From contig JAEURX010000006.1 in the NCBI GenBank assembly GCA_016788885.1, positions 81,513 through 145,512 of the forward strand: DNA of 64,000 nucleotides, read 5' to 3'. Source of the stretch: Nitrospira sp. GTDB lineage: Bacteria; Nitrospirota; Nitrospiria; Nitrospirales; Nitrospiraceae. Of this stretch, positions 53,961 to 61,635 are shown piece after piece (positions within the stretch are counted from its first letter, which is position 1; every line of letters begins with the position of its first letter). Position numbers and translations under genes: made by a program. A model generated the notes under the pieces. That model had not been told where the DNA came from. It searched no databases and saw only the letters and a list, made by a program, of their open reading frames with translations.

Positions 53961-54653
53961 CTAACGTGGAGGGCGTTCACTCTGGCGTCTTGTTTGAATG
54001 GTTTCGAGCCAGGCCTCGAGGCGAGCGATGGCCGCCGTATGTTTGACGGCGGGCAGTTCCGGCGTGGGGACCGTCACCGGCGTGGCCGATGATGTGTCTG
54101 CAGCGGGACCGATGGTCGGGACCGAGTTCGAACCGGCCATCACGAGGCTCGCAGTCTGTAGTTTTTCGACTTTGGCGTCTGCTTCAAGACGCTTCTTTTC
54201 GCGTTTCGTGGGTGGCGCCTCGGCCGGTGTGCCGGTGATGGCCCGCTTCAATGAGAGTGCCTCATCGTCGAAGGGATTGGCGTTGAGGATGGCCGTACAG
54301 GAATGCAGCGCGAGTTCGGTCTGTCCCTCGCTCTGATAGAGCCTGGTCAGGATACGGTGTGCGCGCAGATTGTCGGGGCGCTGTTTTACGACGTCTTCGA
54401 GAATGGCCTTGGCTTTTGCTGCTTGGCCAAGCTGGTCGTAGACTCGCCCCAGCGCCGCCATGGCCGTCACGAAACCAGGATAGGCTTTGAGGCCGTCCTC
54501 GAGGACGGCGGCGGCCTCCTGCCACATGCCCGCTTTGATGTATTCATCCGAGAGGGGAAGAAATTCTTTGGAGCGCGGATCTTTGGCCACGGCCGTCGCC
54601 AACCGATCGATTTCCGCGGCGATGGCCGAGTCGATGCGAGGGGATGCTGCCAC
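53961..54653 (-). CDS. TPR-repeat protein
   Basis: 230 residues from GTG 54653, with AAGGAG 6 nt upstream; the longer frame runs antisense over coaBC and is not real. Residues about 25-140 hold three to four tetratricopeptide repeats (LSDEYIKAGMWQEAAAVLEDG, LGRVYDQLGQAAKAKAILEDV, LTRLYQSEGQTELALHSC). The C-terminal half is a disordered, Thr/Pro-rich linker with a final helix (AAIARLEAWLETIQTRR). It has no signal peptide. It lies 10 bp downstream of coaBC; function unknown. Confidence 0.68.
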   Translation of the reverse strand: MAASPRIDSAIAAEIDRLATAVAKDPRSKEFLPLSDEYIKAGMWQEAAAVLEDGLKAYPGFVTAMAALGRVYDQLGQAAKAKAILEDVVKQRPDNLRAHRILTRLYQSEGQTELALHSCTAILNANPFDDEALSLKRAITGTPAEAPPTKREKKRLEADAKVEKLQTASLVMAGSNSVPTIGPAADTSSATPVTVPTPELPAVKHTAAIARLEAWLETIQTRRQSERPPR

Positions 54654-54663
54654 GGGGTGCTCC

Positions 54664-55911
54664 TTACCGATGAGACCGCACGGGTTTTTTCGTCGTCCGA
54701 CGACCGGTCGGCAATGCCAGGATCCGGTCGAGAATCCGGTCTGCGACCTCGCGCTTGGGTAGCAGCGGGACCTCCTCGGCCTGGCCGTCGGCGCCAAGCA
54801 GGACGACCCGGTTGGTATCCGATCCAAAACCCGAGCCTGCCGCCGAGACATCGTTGGCGACCAGCAGGTCGACGTGCTTAGCATGCAGTTTTTCCCTTGC
54901 GTGGGCAAGGAGATCCTCAGTTTCTGCCGCGAACCCGACAAGGAACTGCGTGGTGCGGCGAGTTCCCAATTCTTGGAGAATATCTTCTGTCGGGGTCAGG
55001 TCGAGGTGCGTGACCGGGCGATGGCGCTTTTTGAGTTTGTGGGTTGAAGGTTGTGTGGGACGAAAATCGGCGACGGCGGCGGCCATGATGATGGTGTCGC
55101 TCCAGGCGAAGCGGCTCATGATGAGCTTTCGCATCTCTTCGGCGGTGGTGACGGAACACCGCTCGACTCCGGTCGGCGCAGCAAGCGCCGTCGGCCCTGA
55201 CACGAGCACCACCTCCGCTCCGCGCGCCCTGGCGGCTTCGGCCAGGGCATACCCCATTTTTCCCGACGACCGGTTGGAAATAAACCGCACGGGATCGATC
55301 GCCTCTTGAGTCGGCCCGGCGGAAATGAGCACCCGCCGACCCGCCCAGTCTTGTCGTGGGTATAGTGCGGTATGGATGGCTGCCAGGATGCGTTGTTCAT
55401 CCGCTAATCGTCCCTGGCCGGATCGGCCGGACGCGAGGGGGCCTTCTTCCGGCTCAACGATGATTGCCCCGCGCGCCCTGAGAACGGCCACATGTTCCAC
55501 GACCGTCGGGTGCTGCCACATGTCCCCGTCCATGGCGGGAGCAATAATCACGGGACACTGGGTTGTGAGAAGCATCGTTGAGAGGAGATCGTCGGCGAGT
55601 CCAAGCGCGGCCTTGGCAAGGCAATTGGCCGTGGCCGGTGCAATCACAATGGCCTGGGCCTGCTCCGGAAGCGAGAGATGGAGCATCTCCTGATGGGCTT
55701 CGAAGAGATCGGTAGCGACGTGCGAGCCGGAGAGAACTTCAAACGTCAGCGGCGTGACGAAGCGGCAGGCGCCTGCGGTCAGGACCACGTTCACCGTCGC
55801 GGCTTCACGCCGAAGCAGGCGTAGAAGACTCACCGCTTTATAGGCGGCGATACTCCCCGTGACGGCGAGCACAAGGCGGACACCCGGGAGTGAGGGGCCG
55901 GTGGTCTGCAC
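54664..55911 (-). CDS. coaBC: Phosphopantothenoylcysteine decarboxylase/synthetase
   Basis: 415 residues from GTG 55911 without a clear ribosome site. The N-terminal FMN decarboxylase (CoaC) has VTGSIAAYKAVSLLR, active-site His in LHLSLP and APAMDGDMW. The flap reads ASGRSGQGR where E. coli has ACG-x2-GxGR, that is Ser for Cys, together with PAMD for PAMN; I recall this paired variant from other phyla. The CoaB synthetase half has SAGPTQEAIDPVRFISN, RSSGKMGYALA and ANDVSAAGSGFGSDTN. It makes 4'-phosphopantetheine precursors for CoA. Confidence 0.94.
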   Translation of the reverse strand: MQTTGPSLPGVRLVLAVTGSIAAYKAVSLLRLLRREAATVNVVLTAGACRFVTPLTFEVLSGSHVATDLFEAHQEMLHLSLPEQAQAIVIAPATANCLAKAALGLADDLLSTMLLTTQCPVIIAPAMDGDMWQHPTVVEHVAVLRARGAIIVEPEEGPLASGRSGQGRLADEQRILAAIHTALYPRQDWAGRRVLISAGPTQEAIDPVRFISNRSSGKMGYALAEAARARGAEVVLVSGPTALAAPTGVERCSVTTAEEMRKLIMSRFAWSDTIIMAAAVADFRPTQPSTHKLKKRHRPVTHLDLTPTEDILQELGTRRTTQFLVGFAAETEDLLAHAREKLHAKHVDLLVANDVSAAGSGFGSDTNRVVLLGADGQAEEVPLLPKREVADRILDRILALPTGRRTTKKPVRSHR

Positions 55912-55920
55912 GAACGAAGA

Positions 55921-56283
55921 CTACTCCTCGCCCTCCGGGGCGGCAGCCGGTTTGGCGGTATCGTCGACGTACACGCTCAGCTCTTTCTTGATTTCCTTGG
56001 CGTCTTCTCCGGTCATCATGGCGAGCCGTTCGGTTTCGCCTTCCTTCACCCTCTTGGATTCCTTGATGGCGTCACGGGCTTCCTTGCCCACGAGGAACTT
56101 CACCTTGTGACGCAGGACTTCGTCGAGCGCGATGCTGGTTTCTTTGGTGAACTTGGATGACGCGGTCATGCGCGCCCCCTGCACCAACTGCTTGGCCCGC
56201 TGCGCAGCCACGATTACCAGACGGTGGCGTGAATCGAATTCTTCGCTGGAGTATTCAGGCAATAACGTCAACATTTCACCCAT
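55921..56283 (-). CDS. rpoZ: RNA polymerase omega subunit
   Basis: 120 residues. FDSRHRLVIVAAQRAKQLVQG, then SSKFTKETSIALDEVL, match RpoZ conserved regions 1 and 2. The C-terminal charged tail is longer than in E. coli omega (91 aa). It aids assembly of the beta' subunit. It lies between gmk and coaBC, the gmk-rpoZ-coaBC order found in many bacteria, and overlaps gmk by 8 bp. Confidence 0.9.
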   Translation of the reverse strand: MGEMLTLLPEYSSEEFDSRHRLVIVAAQRAKQLVQGARMTASSKFTKETSIALDEVLRHKVKFLVGKEARDAIKESKRVKEGETERLAMMTGEDAKEIKKELSVYVDDTAKPAAAPEGEE

Positions 56284-56992
56284 GATTCGACTGCTCCTTT
56301 GATGCGGGGGCCTGAGCGTTGTGGCCCGGCTTGCCCTCTTTGTCGAGAATAAACTTTTCTTCCAACCACGTCATGTTCAGGCGTTTGGTTTTGGTTCGTT
56401 CCGCCAGAAAAATGCTTTCGAGTTCTTTCAACGATTGTTTCAGATCGTCGTTCCGCACGATGTAGTAATACTCGCGGTAGCTCCACACTTCTTCCTTGGC
56501 CTTCTGCAGGCGGCGTTGAATTTCCTCCGGCGAGTCTCCGGCCCTGTTCTGCAGCCTGGTGCGCAGGGTGTCAAACGAAGGCGGAAGAATGAAAATATAG
56601 ACGCCGTCCTCAAACTTCTTTTTCACCGAGCGGGCACCCTGCACGTCGATTTCGAGGAGGACATCGATGCCCTGCTCTATTTGTTCCGTCAATTCCTTGC
56701 GCGGGGTCCCGTACAAGTTGCCGTAGACATGGGCCCATTCGACAAACTCGTTCTTGTCGATCATCTGCCGGAAGGCCGTCTCGTCCAGGAAATGGTAATC
56801 CTTGCCGTCGACCTCTCCCGGCCGCGGCTTTCTTGTGGTGTAGGACACCGAATGCCAGAGACCGGGGACGTTGGCCGTGAGCTGTTTGCACAGCGTCGTC
56901 TTTCCACTTCCCGATGGCGCGGAAATGATGAAGAGAATGCCTCGTCGTACTTGTGCCGGTTTCTCGTTGGTTGGAACGGGCGCGGTGCTCAT
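56276..56992 (-). CDS. gmk: Guanylate kinase
   Basis: 238 residues. P-loop ISAPSGSGKTTL, GMP-binding SVSYTTRKPRPGEVDGKDYHF, ALLEID-type motif VLLEIDVQGARSVK and lid NRAGDSPEEIQRRL. It phosphorylates GMP to GDP. About 25 residues at the C-terminus beyond the usual end are charged and probably disordered. Confidence 0.96.
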   Translation of the reverse strand: MSTAPVPTNEKPAQVRRGILFIISAPSGSGKTTLCKQLTANVPGLWHSVSYTTRKPRPGEVDGKDYHFLDETAFRQMIDKNEFVEWAHVYGNLYGTPRKELTEQIEQGIDVLLEIDVQGARSVKKKFEDGVYIFILPPSFDTLRTRLQNRAGDSPEEIQRRLQKAKEEVWSYREYYYIVRNDDLKQSLKELESIFLAERTKTKRLNMTWLEEKFILDKEGKPGHNAQAPASKEQSNHG

Positions 56993-57022
56993 AGAATCAG
57001 GCTGCCGTTCAGAAGACCGGCA

Positions 57023-57901
57023 TTACTCCACATTTTGAACTTGTTCGCGCAATTTTTCCAGTTCGGCTTTCATACGGACGACCAGTGCGGCGATGTCGGC
57101 GTCGTTCGCTTTCGAGCCGATGGTGTTCACTTCGCGCCCCATTTCCTGGAGAAGAAACTCTAACGTCTTCCCCACGGACTCCTTGCTGCGGAGCGTCTGG
57201 TCGAACTGTAGCATATGTGACTCAAGTCTGACCAATTCTTCCGAGATGTCTGAACGGTCGGCATAGAGGGCGAGTTCCTGCTGGAGCCGTGCAGGATCCG
57301 GGATCTCGGCCTGGAGGAGGGCTTCGATCCGCCCCTTCATCCGGCCAAATGCATTGGTTGCCAGCTCCGGAGCCCTCTCCGCTACGGTGGATTTAGCGGT
57401 GCGAATCGCGTCCAGGTGCGAGATCAGGTCCTTGGCCAGGGCGTCCCCTTCCCGCTTGCGCATCTTTTCGAGGTCCGTCAACGCGACCCCGAGGGCTCGC
57501 AAGACCGTCTTGCCCAGGTGTTCCGTGTCGACCGGTTCATCGGTAATCGACACGATGTCGCGAAAGCCGGCTAACAGAGAAATGTCGATGGTGCCTTTTA
57601 GCCCCAAACTCTTTTGCAGCTTTTTGAGCGCCCCATGATACTGCTTGGCGAGGGCTTGATCGATCTGCACGGTTTTCAGGCTGCCGCCGGCGGCATGGAC
57701 GGAGACTGAGACATCGACGCGGCCTCGCAGGCAGCGTTGCTGGACCGCCTTGCGGATCGGATCTTCCAATTGCGCGAGGGATCGTGGAACCCGCACGGCG
57801 ACTTCCAGAAACCGGTGGTTGACCGAGCGGATCTCTACGGTCACGCCGGCGTTGTCCGACGCGACGTCCTTTTTCCCATAGCCTGTCATGCTGCGAATCA
57901 T
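57023..57901 (-). CDS. YicC-family endoribonuclease
   Basis: 292 residues from ATG 57901, overlapping the nth stop (ATGA). N-terminal IRSMTGYGKKD and EIRSVNHRFLEVAVRVPR and C-terminal LEFLLQEMGREVNTIGSKAND are the YicC signatures. E. coli YicC has been described as an endoribonuclease acting on small RNAs. The position next to gmk is common for this family. Confidence 0.9.
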   Translation of the reverse strand: MIRSMTGYGKKDVASDNAGVTVEIRSVNHRFLEVAVRVPRSLAQLEDPIRKAVQQRCLRGRVDVSVSVHAAGGSLKTVQIDQALAKQYHGALKKLQKSLGLKGTIDISLLAGFRDIVSITDEPVDTEHLGKTVLRALGVALTDLEKMRKREGDALAKDLISHLDAIRTAKSTVAERAPELATNAFGRMKGRIEALLQAEIPDPARLQQELALYADRSDISEELVRLESHMLQFDQTLRSKESVGKTLEFLLQEMGREVNTIGSKANDADIAALVVRMKAELEKLREQVQNVE

Positions 57902-58569
57902 CGTGCAATTTTTCCTTCCCAATGGCAATCGGTGTAGAGCGTGCAGATCCCGCATTTCGGTGCGCGCGCGAGGCAGACGTACCGGCCGTGCAGAAGGAGT
58001 CGTTGCGATCCTTCTGTCCATTGGCGTGCGGGCATCAACTGCTGCAAGTCAGATTCAATCTTTTCGGGATCCGTATGGTGTGTGAGGTGCAATCGTCCGG
58101 AGACGCGCTTCACATGGGTATCGACCACGATCGCCGGTTTCTCGAACGCATTGCCAAGGAGCACATTGGCCGTTTTGCGTCCGACCCCCGGCAGGGTCGT
58201 GAGGGCGTCCATCGTCTCGGGCACCTTCCCGTGAAATCGCTCGGTGACGACCTTCGCGCAGTGGATCAGGTTCTTGGCTTTTGTCTTGAAAAACCCGGTC
58301 GGACGAATCAGCGCCTCCAATTCCGTCGGATCGGCCTCCGCATAGTCACGCGGGTTGTGGTATCGGCGGAAGAGCTTCGGGGTGACCTGGTTGACACGCT
58401 GATCGGTACACTGTGCCGACAGGATTGTCGCGACCAGCAGTTCCCAGGGACTGCGATGGTCCAATTCCACCTTCACTGCCGGTGCGGTGTCCCGTAGGGT
58501 GGCGAGGATGCGCTGGAGGCGGCGGCGTTCCGCGGCGGCGGATGATGGTGGAATGGCGGCGGATTTCAT
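57898..58569 (-). CDS. nth: Endonuclease III (DNA glycosylase/AP lyase)
   Basis: 223 residues from ATG 58569. The helix-hairpin-helix LPGVGRKTANVLLGNAF supplies the catalytic Lys, VVDTHVKRVSGRL the catalytic Asp, and C-x6-C-x2-C-x5-C at the end (CLARAPKCGICTLYTDC) binds the [4Fe-4S] cluster. It excises oxidised pyrimidines. It is coupled to yicC by a 4-nt overlap. Confidence 0.95.
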   Translation of the reverse strand: MKSAAIPPSSAAAERRRLQRILATLRDTAPAVKVELDHRSPWELLVATILSAQCTDQRVNQVTPKLFRRYHNPRDYAEADPTELEALIRPTGFFKTKAKNLIHCAKVVTERFHGKVPETMDALTTLPGVGRKTANVLLGNAFEKPAIVVDTHVKRVSGRLHLTHHTDPEKIESDLQQLMPARQWTEGSQRLLLHGRYVCLARAPKCGICTLYTDCHWEGKIAR

Positions 58570-58603
58570 GATGCGTTGGTCGTGGGCGCCAATTGTGCAG
58601 TGG

Positions 58604-60349
58604 TCAGGAGTGAGATGCAAGTGCCAGGTCCTGTGGCGGCTGGTCCGGATGCTCAGCGGGTGCCGGCGGTGAAGGCACTGCCGGGAGGAGCGTTTCGAGG
58701 TGCGCAATCAACGGACGCACGCTATCTCGATCCAACGCTGAAATGCCGATGGCATGATAGCGTGCACACAGCACGCGGATTTCCTGCGCCGTCAGGCGAT
58801 CACACTTGTTGAGGACCATCACGCGGGGAATGGTGTCCATGTTGAGTGATTGGAGAATGTCGTCGACCGCCTTGATCTGCTGATCGATGTCGTCGGCGGA
58901 GGCGTCAACCACATGGAGCAGCAAGTCCGCATCGCGCAGTTCATCCAGGGTGGTGCGAAAGGCCCCGACAAGGTCCTTGGGCAGATCTCGAATAAATCCG
59001 ACGGTATCGGTCACGATGACTTCACGGTCGTGCGGGAAGCGCAGGCGGCGGCTGGTAGTATCGAGCGTTTCAAAAAGCCGGTCCTGGGCGGGAATCTCGC
59101 TGTGCGTCAACGCGTTGAGCAGGGTGGATTTTCCGGCGTTCGTATAGCCGACGATGGAAAGAATGGGGAGCCCCTGCCTGATTCGTCGCGCACGGCGTTG
59201 ATCCTGATGGCGGGCGACATCGGTGATGTCCCGTTCTAAGTGCGCAATGCGATCTCGGATGCGGCGGCGATCGGTTTCTAGCTTGGTTTCTCCCGGTCCT
59301 CGTGATCCAATGCCTCCTCCGAGACGTGACAGCGAGGTGCCGTGCCCCAACAGTCTTGGGAGCAGATAGCGAAGCTGCGCCAACTCGACCTGCACCTTCC
59401 CTTCCCGCGTATGGGCCCGGCGAGCAAAAATATCCAGGATAAGCTGGGTACGATCGATCACCTTAATATCGGTGATCTCGGAAATGGCTCTCGCCTGTGC
59501 CGGGGCCAAGTCCTGGTCGAAGATGATCAGGTCGGCGCCCTTCTGCAGGGCTCGCATGACCATTTCTTTCAATTTACCTTTTCCGAGCAAGTAGCGTTCA
59601 TAGCCATCCTGAGTCCGTTGGACGATACGGTCGAGGACGCGCACGCCGGCCGATTCGGCAAGCTCGCTGAGTTCTTCCAGGTGTTCTTCCTGCTCGGTGC
59701 GATTTCGGGGTGACGCACTCACCAGAATCGCGGATTCCGTGCCGGCCGACACGGTGTGGCGTGTGTCCGACCGCTGAAGGTCGTGTTCGAGTGCATGGAG
59801 GAATGCGTCCAACTGGAGGTCGAGTTCATGAAACGGGACCGGTTTGAGGAGGCGGCAGACTTCGCCCTGCGGATTGGGCGGCAGCAGATGGGCAAGATGC
59901 AGCAGGCTGGGTTCCCCCGCCTGAGTGACTCCGAGTACGCCGATCAAGTCCAGGCGCAGCAATGCGAGGTGGGTGATGTCTTCCTGACTCAGTGGCTCAT
60001 CGTGGAGATGCGTCCGGATCAGTCGCAGTCCTCGCAACGAGTGAGCGCCGACTCTGAATTTCGCTAACGAGTCGAAGGTGGGGGCGCATCCCGGTCCGAC
60101 CAATACCTGTTCGACGATCCCGCGGCGTGTGATGAGCAGCCCGATTGGACGGCGCATGTCCCGTGACAGTTGGCTCGTCGTGCGCGCCAATTCCGGGGTG
60201 ATCACGACCGAGGTCGGGATACGTCGACGGTACAGTCGCTCCAAGGCCGCAAGGTGACTGGCTTTTAGGCCGCTGATCTGTCCGTGAATCGTGGGGATGG
60301 TACGCTCCCAGGGCGCAATTGTTATCGGCTGCGGGTGGCTCCGCCGCAT
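58604..60349 (-). CDS. hflX: GTPase HflX, long form
   Basis: 581 residues from ATG 60349, overlapping tsaD by 28 bp. HflX proper (about 430 aa) begins near residue 205 with LVSASPRNRTEQEEHLEELSEL, then DGYERYLLGKGKL, LDIFARRAHTREGKVQVELAQL and GIGSRGPGETKLE. The G domain carries GYTNAGKSTLLN, DTVGFI and NKCD. Roughly 200 extra N-terminal residues (LKASHLAALERLYRRRIPTSV...) form an additional domain of a longer HflX type. HflX splits stalled ribosomes under stress. Confidence 0.92.
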   Translation of the reverse strand: MRRSHPQPITIAPWERTIPTIHGQISGLKASHLAALERLYRRRIPTSVVITPELARTTSQLSRDMRRPIGLLITRRGIVEQVLVGPGCAPTFDSLAKFRVGAHSLRGLRLIRTHLHDEPLSQEDITHLALLRLDLIGVLGVTQAGEPSLLHLAHLLPPNPQGEVCRLLKPVPFHELDLQLDAFLHALEHDLQRSDTRHTVSAGTESAILVSASPRNRTEQEEHLEELSELAESAGVRVLDRIVQRTQDGYERYLLGKGKLKEMVMRALQKGADLIIFDQDLAPAQARAISEITDIKVIDRTQLILDIFARRAHTREGKVQVELAQLRYLLPRLLGHGTSLSRLGGGIGSRGPGETKLETDRRRIRDRIAHLERDITDVARHQDQRRARRIRQGLPILSIVGYTNAGKSTLLNALTHSEIPAQDRLFETLDTTSRRLRFPHDREVIVTDTVGFIRDLPKDLVGAFRTTLDELRDADLLLHVVDASADDIDQQIKAVDDILQSLNMDTIPRVMVLNKCDRLTAQEIRVLCARYHAIGISALDRDSVRPLIAHLETLLPAVPSPPAPAEHPDQPPQDLALASHS

Positions 60350-61389
60350 GACGTGGACGGCAACGCACAATCCGGCAGGGCTTCGCAATCCAGAGAGGTG
60401 ACCTGACCGAGCAGCAATGCACGCTGCCCTGCCGCAGCAATCATAGCGGCATTGTCGGTGCAATACGAGAGGGCCGGGAGACCCAACTCAATTCCTTCTT
60501 TGGCGGCACGCTCGGAAAGTTTGGCTCGCAATCGAGAATTGGCTGATACGCCCCCTACGACTGCGAGTGCGGAAACCCCCGCCCGCTCGACCGCGGCGAA
60601 GGCCTGTCGCACCAGCACGTCCACAATCGCCTCCTGATAGGAGGCCGCCAGATCAGCCTGTTGTTCGGCAATCGCCTTCGCGGTCATTCCTTGCAGGTGA
60701 TACAGCAGCGAGGTCTTCAGGCCGCTGAAGCTGAAATCCAATTCTCCGGTCCTCACCCTGGATCGGGGAAACCGGATTGCTGTCGGGCGGCCCTTGCGAG
60801 CGGCGGCATCGACGAGGGGGCCGCCGGGATAGCCCAGGCCGAGCATCTGCGCGCCTTTGTCGAATGCCTCGCCTGCGGCGTCGTCGATGGTGCGCCCCAT
60901 GAGCCGGAAACCACCGGTTTCCTCTGCGTGGAAGAGGTGGGTGTGTCCGCCGGAGGCAATCAAGACGACGCAGGTTTTGGGAAACGCCGGGCGATCAATC
61001 CACGCCGAAGCGATATGACCTTCCAGATGGCTCACGCCGATCAACGGAACTCCCAGCGCATAGGCAATGGATTTTGCGTAGCTCAGCCCAACCAGCAGGG
61101 CGCCGGCCAAGCCGGGTCCTTGAGTCACGGCGATGGCGTGAAGGTCCTGCCAACCGAGTCCTGCCTCGTCCAGCGCCCGGCGCGTGACATGATCTACATT
61201 CTGAATGTGAGCCCGCGACGCCAGCTCCGGCACCACTCCGCCGAAGCGCTCATGCACCGTTTGTTGAGAGGAAATGACATTGGCCAAGACGCGTCCCTTG
61301 CCATCAAGCACCGCGGCCGCCGTTTCATCGCAGGAGGTTTCGATGCCCAGTGTGGGGCCGAGGACGATGGGGGTTCTGGCAGTGGTCAT
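60322..61389 (-). CDS. tsaD: tRNA N6-threonylcarbamoyladenosine transferase TsaD
   Basis: 355 residues. GIETSCDETAAAV, the metal-binding HIQNVDHV and HLEGH (His), IASGGHTHL, DFSFSGLKT and VVGGVSANSRLR are all present. It transfers threonylcarbamoyl to A37 of ANN-decoding tRNAs with TsaB and TsaE, which are not in this window. The C-terminus is slightly extended. Confidence 0.95.
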   Translation of the reverse strand: MTTARTPIVLGPTLGIETSCDETAAAVLDGKGRVLANVISSQQTVHERFGGVVPELASRAHIQNVDHVTRRALDEAGLGWQDLHAIAVTQGPGLAGALLVGLSYAKSIAYALGVPLIGVSHLEGHIASAWIDRPAFPKTCVVLIASGGHTHLFHAEETGGFRLMGRTIDDAAGEAFDKGAQMLGLGYPGGPLVDAAARKGRPTAIRFPRSRVRTGELDFSFSGLKTSLLYHLQGMTAKAIAEQQADLAASYQEAIVDVLVRQAFAAVERAGVSALAVVGGVSANSRLRAKLSERAAKEGIELGLPALSYCTDNAAMIAAAGQRALLLGQVTSLDCEALPDCALPSTSCGGATRSR

Positions 61390-61469
61390 GCTAGCGAGTC
61401 GTGCCCTGGGGTGCGTGTGATCACTGGCGTGATTGCATCCGGCACGAGCGAAATGTTCGGTTGCGCCAT
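61386..61469 (-). CDS. Possible 27-residue leader ORF overlapping the tsaD start
   Basis: ATG 61469 opens a short frame (MAQPNISLVPDAITPV...) whose TGA overlaps the tsaD ATG (ATGA), the typical geometry of translational coupling. No ribosome site precedes it and no homologue is known to me, so it may be chance. Confidence 0.2.
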   Translation of the reverse strand: MAQPNISLVPDAITPVITRTPGHDSLA

Positions 61470-61533
61470 GATTGTCTGGAGTGGGAACTGCGCAGGATCA
61501 ACGCGAGGCGGTTCGCGTCGTTCTGCGCGCTGG

Positions 61534-61575
61534 AAAAAGACAACCCCCGGATCCGATTGCGGACCGCGGGGGTTG
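61534..61575 (-). terminator. Rho-independent terminator of the Clp ATPase gene
   Basis: On the minus strand the stem CAACCCCCG (61567-61575) pairs with CGGGGGTTG (61541-61549) around a GC-rich loop, followed by TCTTTTT (61534-61540). It begins about 60 bp after the clp stop codon and insulates tsaD. Confidence 0.85.
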
Positions 61576-61635
61576 CCGGTGTTGCTACAGGATCTCAACG
61601 ATGAGTCGATCCTACCCTCTCGGATGCCCTTCGAG

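Noticed and set aside
54664..55911. Ser for Cys and Asp for Asn in the CoaC active-site flap and PAMN motif of CoaBC
   Set aside because: At first it looks like loss of key residues, but the PAMD plus ASGxxGxGR combination occurs together, as I recall, in CoaBC of other phyla, so it is a natural variant.
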